A stretch of 64,000 bases of DNA from Acidobacteriaceae bacterium TAA 166 (GCA_000421065.1 ATWD01000001.1:1790001-1854000); one strand, 5' to 3'. Shown: positions 9,157 through 18,342, numbered from the stretch's first letter. Translations and numbers: made by a program. The notes: a model not told the origin generated them from the sequence alone.

Positions 9157-10242
9157 CTACGCGTGAGCTTCGTCGATCGCATCTTTCAGATACTGAACAC
9201 ACGTTCGAACTTCAACTAGCGACGTCGAACCTGGAGGGACGGGATAGTCGTATTCGATCGTTACCACGCCGGGATACTTTAGAGTCTTTAGAAGCTGAAT
9301 GACAGGTTTGATCGGCGAGTTACCCCGCCCCCACGGCTGGCTTCCTCCACCTGAAGCTGTGTAGTCCTTGATGTGAATGCTGGGAAGCTGTTGATGGTAT
9401 CGGCGAATGAACGCTACAGCGTCTCCGCACGATGCTGTGAAGTGACCGATGTCAAAGTTGATCCGGAAAAATGGAGATAACCGTAGCGTGCTCTCGTAAT
9501 CATCGGCATTGCTGAACAAACCGAAGAGGTGTTCATGAAACGCGACCGGGAACTTGTGTTTCTCAGCGAAGGGTACGAGTCTGCGCGCCATCTCGATCGT
9601 GGTCGATGAGTTGATTGCGGTCGCTCCAAGTTCTTTGGCGGCTGTGAACACAGCGTCTATTTCGCGGTCCGTGTAGTCCGCGCCCCAACCGCAGGTGTAT
9701 GCGTTGATCCTGATGCCCAGGGTATCAGCGTGCCTGCGGATGTTGGTATAGTAGCCCGCGGGCGGATATTCGCGAAACTGCCGGGTCTCTTCGCGTGCAG
9801 TTGCCAGTGTGGTGGCGAGTTTGGTTCGCTCGTCTGGAGGAAGAGCAGCAGCCGGCGCTTGCGGAGGCCTGGCCGGAGCAATACAGGCGGAACCGTAGGG
9901 TGTCCCAATCGCGGGAGCCTGGACTTCTGGTGTTGCAGGGGGACGCGGACCACTCAGCAACGTGCGAATCGGCTCGACCTTCGCGATCTCAATCTCGAGA
10001 TTCGACAGGCCGCATTCCTTGCAATTCTGTAGGACCTCCTGCCACTGCGATTCTCCCACGGTGCGCCTCAGTTCCTTGAAGCTGTAGGAGATGGTTCCGA
10101 TGCGTATGCCCTTGTAGGTGGGCTCCTCCGATGGCGCCAGCGCCATGAGCAGACCAGGACGAAGTAAGGGGGCCGATGCTCCTGTCGCAAAAGGAAGACT
10201 GGAGAGGAGTGCCTTAGAAAAAGTGCGTCGTGAGAAATACAT
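9157..10242 (-). CDS. Exported sugar-phosphate isomerase/epimerase-like TIM barrel (1)
   Basis: ATG 10242 with AGGAGA five bases upstream; 361 residues. The N-terminus has a Tat signal (FSRRTFSKALLSSLPFATG). Barrel motifs: KGIRIGTISYSFKEL, INAYTCGWG, FPVAFHEHLFG, RINFDIGHFTASCGDAVAF (metal-binding Asp/His) and SIHIKDYTASGG followed by VVTIEYDYPVPPG. These are characteristic of exported acidobacterial and planctomycete AP-endonuclease-2/xylose-isomerase-like proteins. It starts 48 bases after trxB on the same strand, so it may share the redox transcript. Role probably in carbohydrate conversion; no direct evidence. Confidence 0.85.
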   Translation of the reverse strand: MYFSRRTFSKALLSSLPFATGASAPLLRPGLLMALAPSEEPTYKGIRIGTISYSFKELRRTVGESQWQEVLQNCKECGLSNLEIEIAKVEPIRTLLSGPRPPATPEVQAPAIGTPYGSACIAPARPPQAPAAALPPDERTKLATTLATAREETRQFREYPPAGYYTNIRRHADTLGIRINAYTCGWGADYTDREIDAVFTAAKELGATAINSSTTIEMARRLVPFAEKHKFPVAFHEHLFGLFSNADDYESTLRLSPFFRINFDIGHFTASCGDAVAFIRRYHQQLPSIHIKDYTASGGGSQPWGRGNSPIKPVIQLLKTLKYPGVVTIEYDYPVPPGSTSLVEVRTCVQYLKDAIDEAHA

Positions 10243-10290
10243 GGATCTCCTGAGTTGTCCCGAATCTCATTTCAATGGGTAGAGCGCGAA

Positions 10291-11247
10291 TTACTCACCG
10301 AGTTCCTCGAGGTACTTCTCTACCTCAAGCGCAGCCATACAGCCCGTGCCGGCGGCGGTGATGGCTTGCCGATACCGGCGGTCCTGTACGTCTCCGCAGG
10401 CATACACACCATGAAGTTGCACACCCTGGCGGGTGGTGAAGACGTTATGTTCTGTCTTCACATACCCGTCTTCGTCGAGATCGATCTGCCCTTTGAACAT
10501 GCCTGCGTTGGGCTCGTGTCCGATGCCGAGAAAGATAAACTGAACCGGCAGTTCGAACTGTTCCCCGGTCTTGCGGTTTAGCAGCTTGAGTCCTCGGACG
10601 TCTTTCTCTTCAACTCCAAGCACCTCGTCGACAACCGTGTTGTGAAGAAAGTGGATTTGCGGATGCGCGATGGCGCGCTCCAGCATGATGCGTGAGGCGC
10701 GGAACGATTCGCTTCGATTGATGAGTGTCACCTTGGTTGCAAAACGCGTCAGGAAGAGAGCCTCTTCCATTGCGGAGTCTCCGCCACCGATGACTGCGAT
10801 CTCCTTCCCTGCCGTGAAGAAGCCATCACACGTTGCGCAGGAGCTTACACCGAAACCAATCAGAGCCTGCTCTGAAGGCAGACCAAGCCAGCGTGCGGAA
10901 GCTCCTGAAGCAATGATGATGGTGCGCGTATGCACGATTTCTTTGCCTATCTGTACTTCAAATGGCGAGCGCAACAGATCGACCGAGGTAAGATGGGCCA
11001 TCCGCAACTCCGCGCCAAAACGCATGGCCTGCTTCTTCATGTTTTCGACAAGTTCTGGCCCTTGCACGCCCTCCGGCCAGCCTGGGAAGTTTTCGACCAG
11101 CGTCGTGATCGAAAGCTGGCCGCCGGGTTCATGTCCTTCGAGCACAAGCGGCTTCAAGTTTGCGCGAGCGGCGTAGATGGCGGCAGTAAGTCCAGAGCAG
11201 CCGGACCCAAGGATCAGGACGTCACGTACTTCAGGAGAATCTTGCAT
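10291..11247 (-). CDS. trxB: Thioredoxin-disulfide reductase
   Basis: 318 residues from ATG 11247 (AAAGGGA eight bases upstream). FAD-binding motif VLILGSGCSGLTAAIYAA at the N-terminus, redox-active CATC in GVSSCATCDGFF around residue 138, NADPH motif AVIGGGDSAMEEALFL just after it, and the second FAD motif GVYACGDVQDRRYRQ near the C-terminus. All hallmarks of NADPH-dependent thioredoxin reductase are present. It follows the dsbD-like gene by 48 bases and presumably supplies reducing power, through a thioredoxin encoded elsewhere, to that membrane electron carrier. Very confident. Confidence 0.96.
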   Translation of the reverse strand: MQDSPEVRDVLILGSGCSGLTAAIYAARANLKPLVLEGHEPGGQLSITTLVENFPGWPEGVQGPELVENMKKQAMRFGAELRMAHLTSVDLLRSPFEVQIGKEIVHTRTIIIASGASARWLGLPSEQALIGFGVSSCATCDGFFTAGKEIAVIGGGDSAMEEALFLTRFATKVTLINRSESFRASRIMLERAIAHPQIHFLHNTVVDEVLGVEEKDVRGLKLLNRKTGEQFELPVQFIFLGIGHEPNAGMFKGQIDLDEDGYVKTEHNVFTTRQGVQLHGVYACGDVQDRRYRQAITAAGTGCMAALEVEKYLEELGE

Positions 11248-11295
11248 GAAACAATCCCTTTCTGGACAGGCAGTAAAGACGACGATCCACTGTCG

Positions 11296-12624
11296 CTACT
11301 TCGCCTTCGATAGGAAAGTTGCGAACTCTTTGGGGTCGCGTGTCACTCCCGCCGAAGTATCGATCGTCTTTCCGTCCTGATCCAGCAGTGCGTAGAGGGG
11401 GAGTGCGACAGTCCCGAACTGCTTGTCTTCGTAGTCCTGCTGCTTGCTGTACACGTCACCATCGCCGTCGGTGTATAGCCGCACCTTGACGAAGCGACTC
11501 AAATCTCGTTCGATAGCCGGCTTGGAGAAGATGTTCGACTCCATCCAACGACAGTTGGTGCAGGTATACCCTGTGAAGTCGATGAAGATAGGCTTGCCTT
11601 GCTGCTTGGCTTGAGCCAGCCCGCGTTGTAGATCGTTCATGATCCACGGCGATTCCGTATCCACGCTCGCCGTCTGTGACTGAGCGGAGGTGTCGGCATC
11701 TGCAGGCGGCAAAAACGCATCGATGTCCCCCAACTTATGGCCGGCCAGACCATTGCCCAACCAGATGGCGCCTGCAAGGAACAGCAAAGCGAAAACGACA
11801 CGGGGACCGGAGAGAGCGCCTACCTCGGAATCGTGGTCTAGCCGGAACCAGCCCAGCAGATAGGCAACCACCATCAGAAGGCAACCGGTCCAGATGCTGA
11901 GAACGGTGGTGCGCGTGAAGATGTTCCAGTGCCAGACCAGGTCGGCATTCGATAGGAACTTCATGGCAGCGGCGATCTCAAGGAAACCCATGACCACCTT
12001 GACGGAATTCATCCATCCACCTGCTCTGGGCATCTGGGTCATGAGCTGTGGCACAAGCGCTAACAGAAAGAAGGGCAACGCAAAGACAAAGGAGAAACCG
12101 AGCATGCCCACCATCGGCCATCGCCAGTTACCCTGAGCCGCTAGGACAAGCAACGTACCGACAAAGGGGGCTGTGCATGTGAAGGATGTAAGGGAGAACG
12201 TAAGCCCCATCAACATCGTGCCGACTATGCTGCCTTCCTGCTTGGAGGTGGAGGCCATGTTCAGTCGATTCATCAGGCCCGAGGGCAGCTGCATGAAGAA
12301 CACGCCGAGCAGACTCAGCGCAAAGCCCAGGAAGATCGCTGTGATCACCAGGTTGACCCATGGGTTCGATGCGAGCTTATTGATGCCGGCTGCGCCGAAG
12401 ATAATTGCCAGCGACATGCCCAAAGCTACGAACGTGAACATGATGCCAAGTCCGTATAGGGCGGCCATCCTCAAAGCGCCTCCCCGCGTACGCGACGAGT
12501 GATTCGCGAAGAACGACACGGTGATAGGAACCATGGGAAAGACGCACGGTGTAAGCAGGGAGAGTGCTCCCATGCCGAGTGATAGCCAGAAGTATTGCAG
12601 CATCGATCCGGTAGGCATAATCAT
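11296..12624 (-). CDS. DsbD membrane and C-terminal thioredoxin domains (split DsbD)
   Basis: Start at ATG 12624, which overlaps the upstream stop codon (TAATG); AAGGAAG lies just before. The frame is open further upstream, but that part overlaps the preceding gene and looks non-coding. Eight membrane segments form the DsbD beta domain with the two redox cysteines in LLTPCVFPMVP and SFTCTAPFVG. The C-terminal gamma domain has the thioredoxin-like motif FTGYTCTNCRWME (CTNC). The N-terminal alpha domain is encoded separately by the upstream gene. The protein should carry electrons across the inner membrane to periplasmic thiol partners such as the two redoxins encoded in the same operon. Confidence 0.9.
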   Translation of the reverse strand: MIMPTGSMLQYFWLSLGMGALSLLTPCVFPMVPITVSFFANHSSRTRGGALRMAALYGLGIMFTFVALGMSLAIIFGAAGINKLASNPWVNLVITAIFLGFALSLLGVFFMQLPSGLMNRLNMASTSKQEGSIVGTMLMGLTFSLTSFTCTAPFVGTLLVLAAQGNWRWPMVGMLGFSFVFALPFFLLALVPQLMTQMPRAGGWMNSVKVVMGFLEIAAAMKFLSNADLVWHWNIFTRTTVLSIWTGCLLMVVAYLLGWFRLDHDSEVGALSGPRVVFALLFLAGAIWLGNGLAGHKLGDIDAFLPPADADTSAQSQTASVDTESPWIMNDLQRGLAQAKQQGKPIFIDFTGYTCTNCRWMESNIFSKPAIERDLSRFVKVRLYTDGDGDVYSKQQDYEDKQFGTVALPLYALLDQDGKTIDTSAGVTRDPKEFATFLSKAK

Positions 12625-13097
12625 TACTTCCTTTTGAGATCTGCGGTCAAGTGAGCTGTATAGGGCGGCAGGCAAAGGCGGTCGCTGCAAGCTTGAAAGC
12701 GTACATCGACGGGTAAGATCTCCGAAATTTTTGCGGGATCTTTCTTCACAGACACGGTGAAATTCATGGAGTTCAGGTAGTACAGCGTCTCCATCTTGAA
12801 GTTGGGATCGTCGTGGCGAGTAACCTTGCCTTCCGCGACAGGAGTCTGCAATGTGAATGGAACTCCCGCGGGGATACTGATCTTTAGAGGAGTCGGACCA
12901 CCGGCCGGCTGGGAGAGCGCATACACGTGCCAACCGTCCTGAATGGTTGCGGAGAGCGCTACCGAAGCCGAGGCCGCTGACGATTTGGTGACTGTCGCAT
13001 TCCACTTCACAATTTCGGAAGGACGTTGGCCCAGCATAGCTACGCATGAGCCGAGCAGTATGGCAAATCCTACGACTGTGTATTGAGTCTTATTCAT
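12624..13097 (-). CDS. DsbD N-terminal (alpha) domain as separate exported protein
   Basis: 157 residues from ATG 13097, with AGGA about nine bases upstream. A signal peptide (YTVVGFAILLGSCVAMLG) is followed by one immunoglobulin-like domain of the DsbD_N type (PF11412): WNATVTKSSA at the first strand, DGWHVYALSQPAGGPTPL, and the redox pair in FQACSDRLCLPP. In E. coli this domain is fused to DsbD and passes electrons from the membrane part to periplasmic targets; here it is a free protein whose stop codon overlaps the start of the membrane part. The cysteine pair is intact, so it is presumably functional. Confidence 0.88.
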   Translation of the reverse strand: MNKTQYTVVGFAILLGSCVAMLGQRPSEIVKWNATVTKSSAASASVALSATIQDGWHVYALSQPAGGPTPLKISIPAGVPFTLQTPVAEGKVTRHDDPNFKMETLYYLNSMNFTVSVKKDPAKISEILPVDVRFQACSDRLCLPPYTAHLTADLKRK

Positions 13098-13173
13098 GGC
13101 ATGAGTCCTTGTTGAATAAACAGATAGTTGCGGAATAGATTGACGGAGCATGGTCACTCCGTCCGTCCAGTTG

Positions 13174-14385
13174 TTAGCGTGTCCCTGCCGCCCAATACTC
13201 GGATTGGCCCGGGAAATGCGGATTGTCCGTGAAGTTAGCGAGAACGGCATGACGAACCTCCAGGATGTCGATGGGTCCTTTGTGCGCATAGACGAGCTTG
13301 CCCCCTGGAGCGATGACCGCGGTGAACTCCTCGCCCGGATCCCATGTATCGCCGAACGTGGTCTGCGCTGCCTTGATATCCGCAGGCGCCAGTTGGAGGT
13401 TTCGGCTCGATGCATATTGCGCTTTGAGAAATTCGGTGGCTTTGGCGGGGTCGGCAGAAGTGCCTGTATCCACCGTAACGTAGTCGTAGGAGCGGCCGCG
13501 ATACATCCGGTAGGTGGTTTGGAGTTCTCCAAAATCCTCCGCGTTTGGAGCGGCAGAGTTCCAAAAGTGAACGACTGTAACTTTGCCGCCGTCGTTCGCG
13601 CGGAGAGCGGTGATATCCGCGGTAGAGGCCGGGGTCACAGTCACCGGCTCTGCATGGATGCGCTCCATCTCGCGTTCCACGTCGCCCGACTTCGATAGCC
13701 ACTTGGTAGAGCAACCGAATGCAGGGCGGTGCGCTACGGCAACCGTGCCCCCTGCCAGCAACGCCTCGATCGCATCATGGGCGTCATGCACCTTCACCAG
13801 CTTTTCATTCTGGTTGTCGTCGATACGACCCTCGTAGCGTAGTTTGCGATCCTGATCGAAGATGAAGACGTGAGGTGTGGCAACGGCTCCAAACTTCTGA
13901 ACTGTGGACTGCGTCTCGCCATCGTAGAGATAGGGCCAGGGAATCTGCCGGTCATGCACTCGGATCTTCATGTCGGCCGGCGAATCGGTCAGGTCGGTAT
14001 AGCCAAGTTCGTCCAGGCGCACCGCCTTGGGGTTATTGGGATTGATGGCGACGAATGCGACCCCTTTGTCACGATAGGTGTCGTACAGGCCACGCATGCG
14101 TCCCTCGTAGTTCTCCGACACGGGGCAGTGGATCGACTCGAACATCACAACGAGCAGCTTTGCCTTGCTGAACTCGGCGAGCGAATGGACCTTGTCATCC
14201 GTACCCTTCAGCGCGAAGTCCGGCGCCGTGGTGCCGATCGGCATCAACGGGTGCTCGGAGTTCGCGGACATTGGGATCAGTTCGGAGACGCCGATTGTCT
14301 TTTCCGGAGCGGGCGTTGTTTGCGCAGTGATTCGGGTTGACGCGACAGCCAGGGTTGTCAGCAGGAGGAGAGAATAACGGCGCAT
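13174..14385 (-). CDS. Exported double-redoxin protein, C-domain without CxxC
   Basis: Start ATG 14385 with AGGAG eight bases upstream; the frame continues upstream without a ribosome site. Signal peptide RRYSLLLLTTLAVASTRITA. The first domain (about 60-235) is AhpC/redoxin-like: TAPDFALKGTDDKVHSLAEF and VVMFESIHCPVSENYE with a single peroxidatic-type Cys. The second domain (about 260-400) aligns with the second domain of the upstream paralogue (shared YRMYR..., ID-(M/L)E-R-A-LA, YWA at the end) but the WCGPC site is replaced by NSAAPN. So the second domain can no longer do thiol exchange. Probably a periplasmic peroxiredoxin or scaffold working with DsbD. Confidence 0.85.
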   Translation of the reverse strand: MRRYSLLLLTTLAVASTRITAQTTPAPEKTIGVSELIPMSANSEHPLMPIGTTAPDFALKGTDDKVHSLAEFSKAKLLVVMFESIHCPVSENYEGRMRGLYDTYRDKGVAFVAINPNNPKAVRLDELGYTDLTDSPADMKIRVHDRQIPWPYLYDGETQSTVQKFGAVATPHVFIFDQDRKLRYEGRIDDNQNEKLVKVHDAHDAIEALLAGGTVAVAHRPAFGCSTKWLSKSGDVEREMERIHAEPVTVTPASTADITALRANDGGKVTVVHFWNSAAPNAEDFGELQTTYRMYRGRSYDYVTVDTGTSADPAKATEFLKAQYASSRNLQLAPADIKAAQTTFGDTWDPGEEFTAVIAPGGKLVYAHKGPIDILEVRHAVLANFTDNPHFPGQSEYWAAGTR

Positions 14386-14440
14386 GGTGCAGCTCCTAAT
14401 AAGGTTTGTGGTGCGAAAGTGAATATGAGAGCAGGCAGCG

Positions 14441-15580
14441 TTACTTGCTTGCCCAGTATTTTTGCGAACCAATATGCTCGGGATCGTCTGGCAGGTGGGC
14501 AAGGATCGCTCTGCGGATCTCCATGAGGTCGATCTCGCCTTGCTCGTGAAAGAGAACGTCGCCCCGTGATGAGAGCAGAACAGTCACTGGAACTGCGGAA
14601 CCCACATTCGGATCGAACGCATCCTGCATGGCGTAGGTGTCGTCCGAGCCATAGAGCAGGTTGTTGGTGGTCGCATTCATCTTCTGGAGGAAGGCAAACA
14701 CCTCAGCTTTTTCGGCCGGGACGTTGGAAGACACCGTGGTAAACGAGAACGGACGGTCCCGATACATGCGATTGGTTGCCATCAGGTCAGGAAACTCCGT
14801 GACGCACGGTCCGCACCATGTGGCGTAGAAGTTCACCAACAGCAGCTTGCCGGTGGGATTGCGCCGAAGCGCGGAGAGAGCGTCGGTGGTGGCCAACGTC
14901 ACGCTCACGGTTCCGGCATCGGGGGAAGATTTCACGGCTGCGTCCGGTCCAAGCCGCAGTCGGCATCCAACAGCGGGGGTGCTGGCTACAGTCGCCGGCT
15001 TGTCTGAGAGCAACTCGTCAACGGCGTCCGACGCGTTGTGCTTGGTTGCGGGTCCCTCCGAGGGGTCGCTGTCGATCCTGCCGGAGTATCGCAACTTGCG
15101 ATCCTTATCGAAGATAAAGACGGACGGGGCCACGGTCGCCCTAAAGGCCTGGGCAGTACTCCCGGTGTCACCATCGTAGAGATAGGGGAAACGGAACTTC
15201 CGGAAGGCGGCGCGCTCTTTCATATCTGCCAGGCTGTCGCCCACGTCAGACCATGCCAGGTCTTTTTCTGTGACGGCCTTCGGGTTGGAGGACTGGATGG
15301 CGACGACCGATACTCCTTTGTCGGCATAGCGTTGCGACATCAGGTTCAAGCGTGCCTCGTAGACCTGGGATTCGGTGCAGTGGTTACAGAGAAACGCGAT
15401 GACCAGGACGGGACTCTGGCTCCAGTCGCTGGGTTTGTGAACCACGCCGTCCGTCCCGGTAAGACTGAAATCAGGAAGTCGGCTGCCGATAGCGAGCGGC
15501 TTGGCCGAAGTCTGACCCCAGGCCATGGGAACGGAGGCCAACAATAGAACGAGAACGATGTTGAAGAAGTTTCTGCGCAT
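14441..15580 (-). CDS. Exported double-redoxin protein, TlpA-like C-domain
   Basis: 379 residues; ATG 15580 with AAAGGGA upstream and a clear signal peptide (FNIVLVLLLASVPMAWGQ). The first domain is redoxin-like (LPDFSLTGTDGVVHKPSDW, AFLCNHCTESQ with HC-TES site). The second is thioredoxin/TlpA-like with the intact catalytic motif FYATWCGPCVTEF. It is the first gene of a minus-strand redox operon (this gene, its paralogue, DsbD alpha, DsbD beta-gamma, TrxB). Such proteins usually reduce periplasmic disulfides or apocytochromes; the tandem arrangement suggests peroxide or methionine/cysteine protection. The substrate is not shown by the sequence. Confidence 0.87.
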   Translation of the reverse strand: MRRNFFNIVLVLLLASVPMAWGQTSAKPLAIGSRLPDFSLTGTDGVVHKPSDWSQSPVLVIAFLCNHCTESQVYEARLNLMSQRYADKGVSVVAIQSSNPKAVTEKDLAWSDVGDSLADMKERAAFRKFRFPYLYDGDTGSTAQAFRATVAPSVFIFDKDRKLRYSGRIDSDPSEGPATKHNASDAVDELLSDKPATVASTPAVGCRLRLGPDAAVKSSPDAGTVSVTLATTDALSALRRNPTGKLLLVNFYATWCGPCVTEFPDLMATNRMYRDRPFSFTTVSSNVPAEKAEVFAFLQKMNATTNNLLYGSDDTYAMQDAFDPNVGSAVPVTVLLSSRGDVLFHEQGEIDLMEIRRAILAHLPDDPEHIGSQKYWASK

Positions 15581-15798
15581 GGGCGATCCCTTTCAGATCG
15601 ACTCGTATACCTCTAGGCGTTCCCGCTACGCTCAACAAGCATCGTGCGGAAGCGTGCATGCACTACGTCGCCTAAGTCATTGAATAAGAATCGTTTACGC
15701 AGGAGGTAGAGCGAGCCGCCGGGAGGTCGCTGACCAGATCGCAGACGTACGGTCGCTTATGATAATGTCGGTTCGTTAGTTACGGCGGGAGGCATGTC

Positions 15799-17043
15799 GT
15801 GGTTCATGACCGGTCTGTCTTGACAGAAGCAGAGCAGGAGACGATCCGGCACGCCGCATCCCAGATTCTCGTTCATCCGATATTTCGCGCCAGCGAGAGG
15901 AGTACCAAGCTCTTCCGATACCTCCTGGAACGTGCGCTCCTCAATGACGACGAAGCTCTCAAGGAACGTCGAATCGGGAACGAGGTTTTCGGCCGGGAAA
16001 TCAGTTACGACACCGCGGATGACCCCATCGTTCGGAACGCAGCCTCCGACACCCGGAAGAGGCTTCGTCAATACGACGCGGAGAGAGGCTCCGAGGTACC
16101 GGTTCATATCCTGTTGGGCGCAGGTGGATATGCCCTCGACTTCCGCTTTAATGACGGGGTCCGACCCTCAGAACGGGAGGCGGCTGGAACAGATTTGATC
16201 TTGGCCGCCAAAGCACCCGCGTCTCTCCTGCCGGAGTCGGCCGACACGGTGGCACCTTCACGAAAGCCTTCTCGACTGCCCTGGTGGATAGCGGCGGTTG
16301 CAATGGTGGCCTGTCTCGTTTTTGCCGGTGCGTTCTTTTGGCAGCGACACCAAATGAGGGTTGGTGCCTTGGGTGAGACTCCACTCTGGAGCCCTATGCT
16401 TAACTCGGGCAAAGAGATTTTCATCTGCCTGGGGCATGCTCAGTCCCCAGAGAGGGAAAACCCCACCCATGAACTCGCCTCCGTGGGGATGCAACGCATC
16501 ACGATCACTGATCTCAAGGCATACACCAATATTTCCGGGTTCCTGCAAATGAACAAGCAAGCGTTTCAGATGCGCACGGACAATCAAACTACACTTCTGG
16601 ACTTGCGCGACCGCCCTACGGTCCTGATCGGCATTATGAACAACCAGTGGTCGCTCAAGCTCACAAGTAATCTGCGCTACCGTTTCGACTTCAGTGAAGC
16701 CGATATCAATAATCCTAACCGCGCCGTTTCGATTGTGGATTCCGAGCATCCTGGACAGAGAAACTGGCGGGTCAGGGTTGGCTCAGATGGAGCAGCAGAT
16801 TCAGACTACGCGATCGCGGGTCGCCTGCTTGACCCGGTAACAGGAGGGCTGATTCTCTATGTGGCCGGCGCGGGTACCGTTGGCACGCAAGCAGCATCCG
16901 AATTCGTCACACAGGAGAGATTTCTGAAGAGTCTTCCCACAAGTCTAAAGAATCCACGAACCAACATCCAGGTAGTGATCAAAACGCCCATTTTCGGGGG
17001 AATCCCAGGCACTCCTGAAGTAGTAGCCACCCACGTCTACTGA
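15799..17043 (+). CDS. Membrane-anchored regulator-like protein (copy A)
   Basis: GTG start at 15799 with GGAGG about seven bases upstream; 414 residues. Residues 1-110 form a conserved helical block (ILVHPIFRASERSTKLFRYL, LKERRIGNEVFGREISYD, DDPIVRNAASDTRKRLRQY). A single membrane segment (WWIAAVAMVACLVFAGAFFW, about 152-173) follows, then a 230-residue outer domain. The same order and motifs occur in the gene at 62344-63753. The layout, a cytoplasmic possibly DNA-binding domain with membrane helix and periplasmic sensor, resembles ToxR/CadC-type one-component regulators, but I could not recognise a defined winged helix. It is divergent from the redox operon. No function is established. Confidence 0.7.
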   Translation: MVHDRSVLTEAEQETIRHAASQILVHPIFRASERSTKLFRYLLERALLNDDEALKERRIGNEVFGREISYDTADDPIVRNAASDTRKRLRQYDAERGSEVPVHILLGAGGYALDFRFNDGVRPSEREAAGTDLILAAKAPASLLPESADTVAPSRKPSRLPWWIAAVAMVACLVFAGAFFWQRHQMRVGALGETPLWSPMLNSGKEIFICLGHAQSPERENPTHELASVGMQRITITDLKAYTNISGFLQMNKQAFQMRTDNQTTLLDLRDRPTVLIGIMNNQWSLKLTSNLRYRFDFSEADINNPNRAVSIVDSEHPGQRNWRVRVGSDGAADSDYAIAGRLLDPVTGGLILYVAGAGTVGTQAASEFVTQERFLKSLPTSLKNPRTNIQVVIKTPIFGGIPGTPEVVATHVY

Positions 17044-17056
17044 GAGGTATTACTGC

Positions 17057-17275
17057 GTGCTTCCAATCGGCATACAGCTTTATGCCGTTGGCGGTGACAT
17101 CAAGAAAGGCGCGCCCACAGCTCTCAGACAAGTCGCTGCGATCCGCTACAAAGAGGTGGAAACCGCGGGATTTGGATTTCTTGGCATTGCCGCCGAATTT
17201 CGGGAGGCGCTTGAGGACAATGCACATCACGACATTTTACCGACTGCTGTTTGGCGTGATTTGCAGGACTTTTGA
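17057..17275 (+). pseudogene. N-terminal fragment of a xylose-isomerase-like gene
   Basis: GTG 17057 opens 72 codons. The first 50 match the start of the sugar-phosphate isomerase/epimerase family seen elsewhere in acidobacteria: IGIQLYAVGGDI, ALRQVAAIRYKEVETAGFGF, EFREALEDNAHH. Normal members have about 280-300 residues, so roughly 80% of the gene is missing. The reading stops 60 bases before the AraC gene. It is most likely a deletion remnant and not a functional peptide, although GAGAGG precedes the start. Confidence 0.65.
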
Positions 17276-17334
17276 CGCATCTCGCGTGATGGACGGGGCT
17301 CGAATCCGATAGGCTTTTGAAGGAGGATTCTCCT

Positions 17335-18342
17335 ATGCCGAAGCACTTCCGGGTTCCGGGCCGCCTTGCTATCAAGTTGAAGGAGCTTGGCATTCCTATT
17401 TCAGCCGTACTCCGCAGAGCCGGACTTCCGCGAGACCTGTTTGACCAGACCCGCGTTCTCGTATCGACCGAAGAGTTATTTGCTCTCTGGCGCGCCATCG
17501 AAAACGTAAGTGATGATCCGTTGATCGGTCTCAAGCTGGGCGTGGAAACCAAGACAGAGCGTTTTCACCCGATGGCGATTGCGGCCCTCTCCACGCAAAA
17601 TCTCGTGACCGCAACAGAGCACCTGGCCCGCTTTAAGAAGCTGACGGCGCCGGAAGAGATTCTTACTCAGCTTGATGAGGAAGAGTTCAATGTCGGATTC
17701 CGGTGGCTGCTTGCGGTGGAGGCCGAGCCGCACGTACTCACTGACTACTGCTTCGCCTGGATGCTTTCCCTCGCCCGGCACGGGACTGGAACGCAGCTAA
17801 ACCCTGTTCGTGTTGAGTATGTACAACAACGCGCAGACTTGCGACAGATTGAGCGGAATCTTGGCTGCAAAGCAATTGGCGGTGCGCCGCGCAACACGAT
17901 CATTTTTCGCGCTTCTGACGCGACAGCGCCATTTGCCACCCGCAATGCCGAACTGCTTGATCTGCTGGCTCCTCAATTTGAGGAGCAGTTGCGGCAGTAC
18001 AAGGACGAGGACAGCTTCATGGAGCTTGTGCGCCGAACTATCCAGGACAAACTCGCCGGCCACCGTCCCTCGATCGACGGTGTTGCCCAAGCGCTTCACA
18101 TGAGCCCACGCACGCTGCAACGGCGCTTGAAGGAATCCGGCTCCAACTTCCAACGAGTCCTGGATGAAGCTCGCCATCAGATGGCGCGCTATTACCTGAG
18201 CAACTCGGCACTCGAACTGAATGAAGCGGCATACTTGCTGGGCTTCGAAGATCCCAATTCTTTCGGACGCGCATTTCGCATTTGGGAAGGGATGCCTCCC
18301 AGTGATTGGAGGGAGACACATCGCCCCTCCAAGGTCATGTAA
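17335..18342 (+). CDS. AraC-family transcriptional regulator (arabinose-binding-like N-domain)
   Basis: ATG 17335 with AGGAGG eight bases upstream; 335 residues. The N-terminal two-thirds match the Arabinose_bd (PF12625) domain of OruR/ArgR-like regulators (LKELGIPISAVLRRAGLP, TEELFALWRAIENVSDDPLIGLKLG). The last 100 residues are an AraC double HTH: DGVAQALHMSPRTLQRRLKE and LELNEAAYLLGFEDPNSFGRAF. The gene converges on the TonB receptor gene at 18447. The ligand and targets are unknown; nearby candidates are the receptor and the isomerase remnant. Confidence 0.9.
   Translation: MPKHFRVPGRLAIKLKELGIPISAVLRRAGLPRDLFDQTRVLVSTEELFALWRAIENVSDDPLIGLKLGVETKTERFHPMAIAALSTQNLVTATEHLARFKKLTAPEEILTQLDEEEFNVGFRWLLAVEAEPHVLTDYCFAWMLSLARHGTGTQLNPVRVEYVQQRADLRQIERNLGCKAIGGAPRNTIIFRASDATAPFATRNAELLDLLAPQFEEQLRQYKDEDSFMELVRRTIQDKLAGHRPSIDGVAQALHMSPRTLQRRLKESGSNFQRVLDEARHQMARYYLSNSALELNEAAYLLGFEDPNSFGRAFRIWEGMPPSDWRETHRPSKVM

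Noticed and set aside
12625..13047. Upstream extension of the DsbD beta-gamma frame
   Set aside because: It lies in another frame over the DsbD alpha gene; the overlapping TAATG start with AAGGAAG is convincing.
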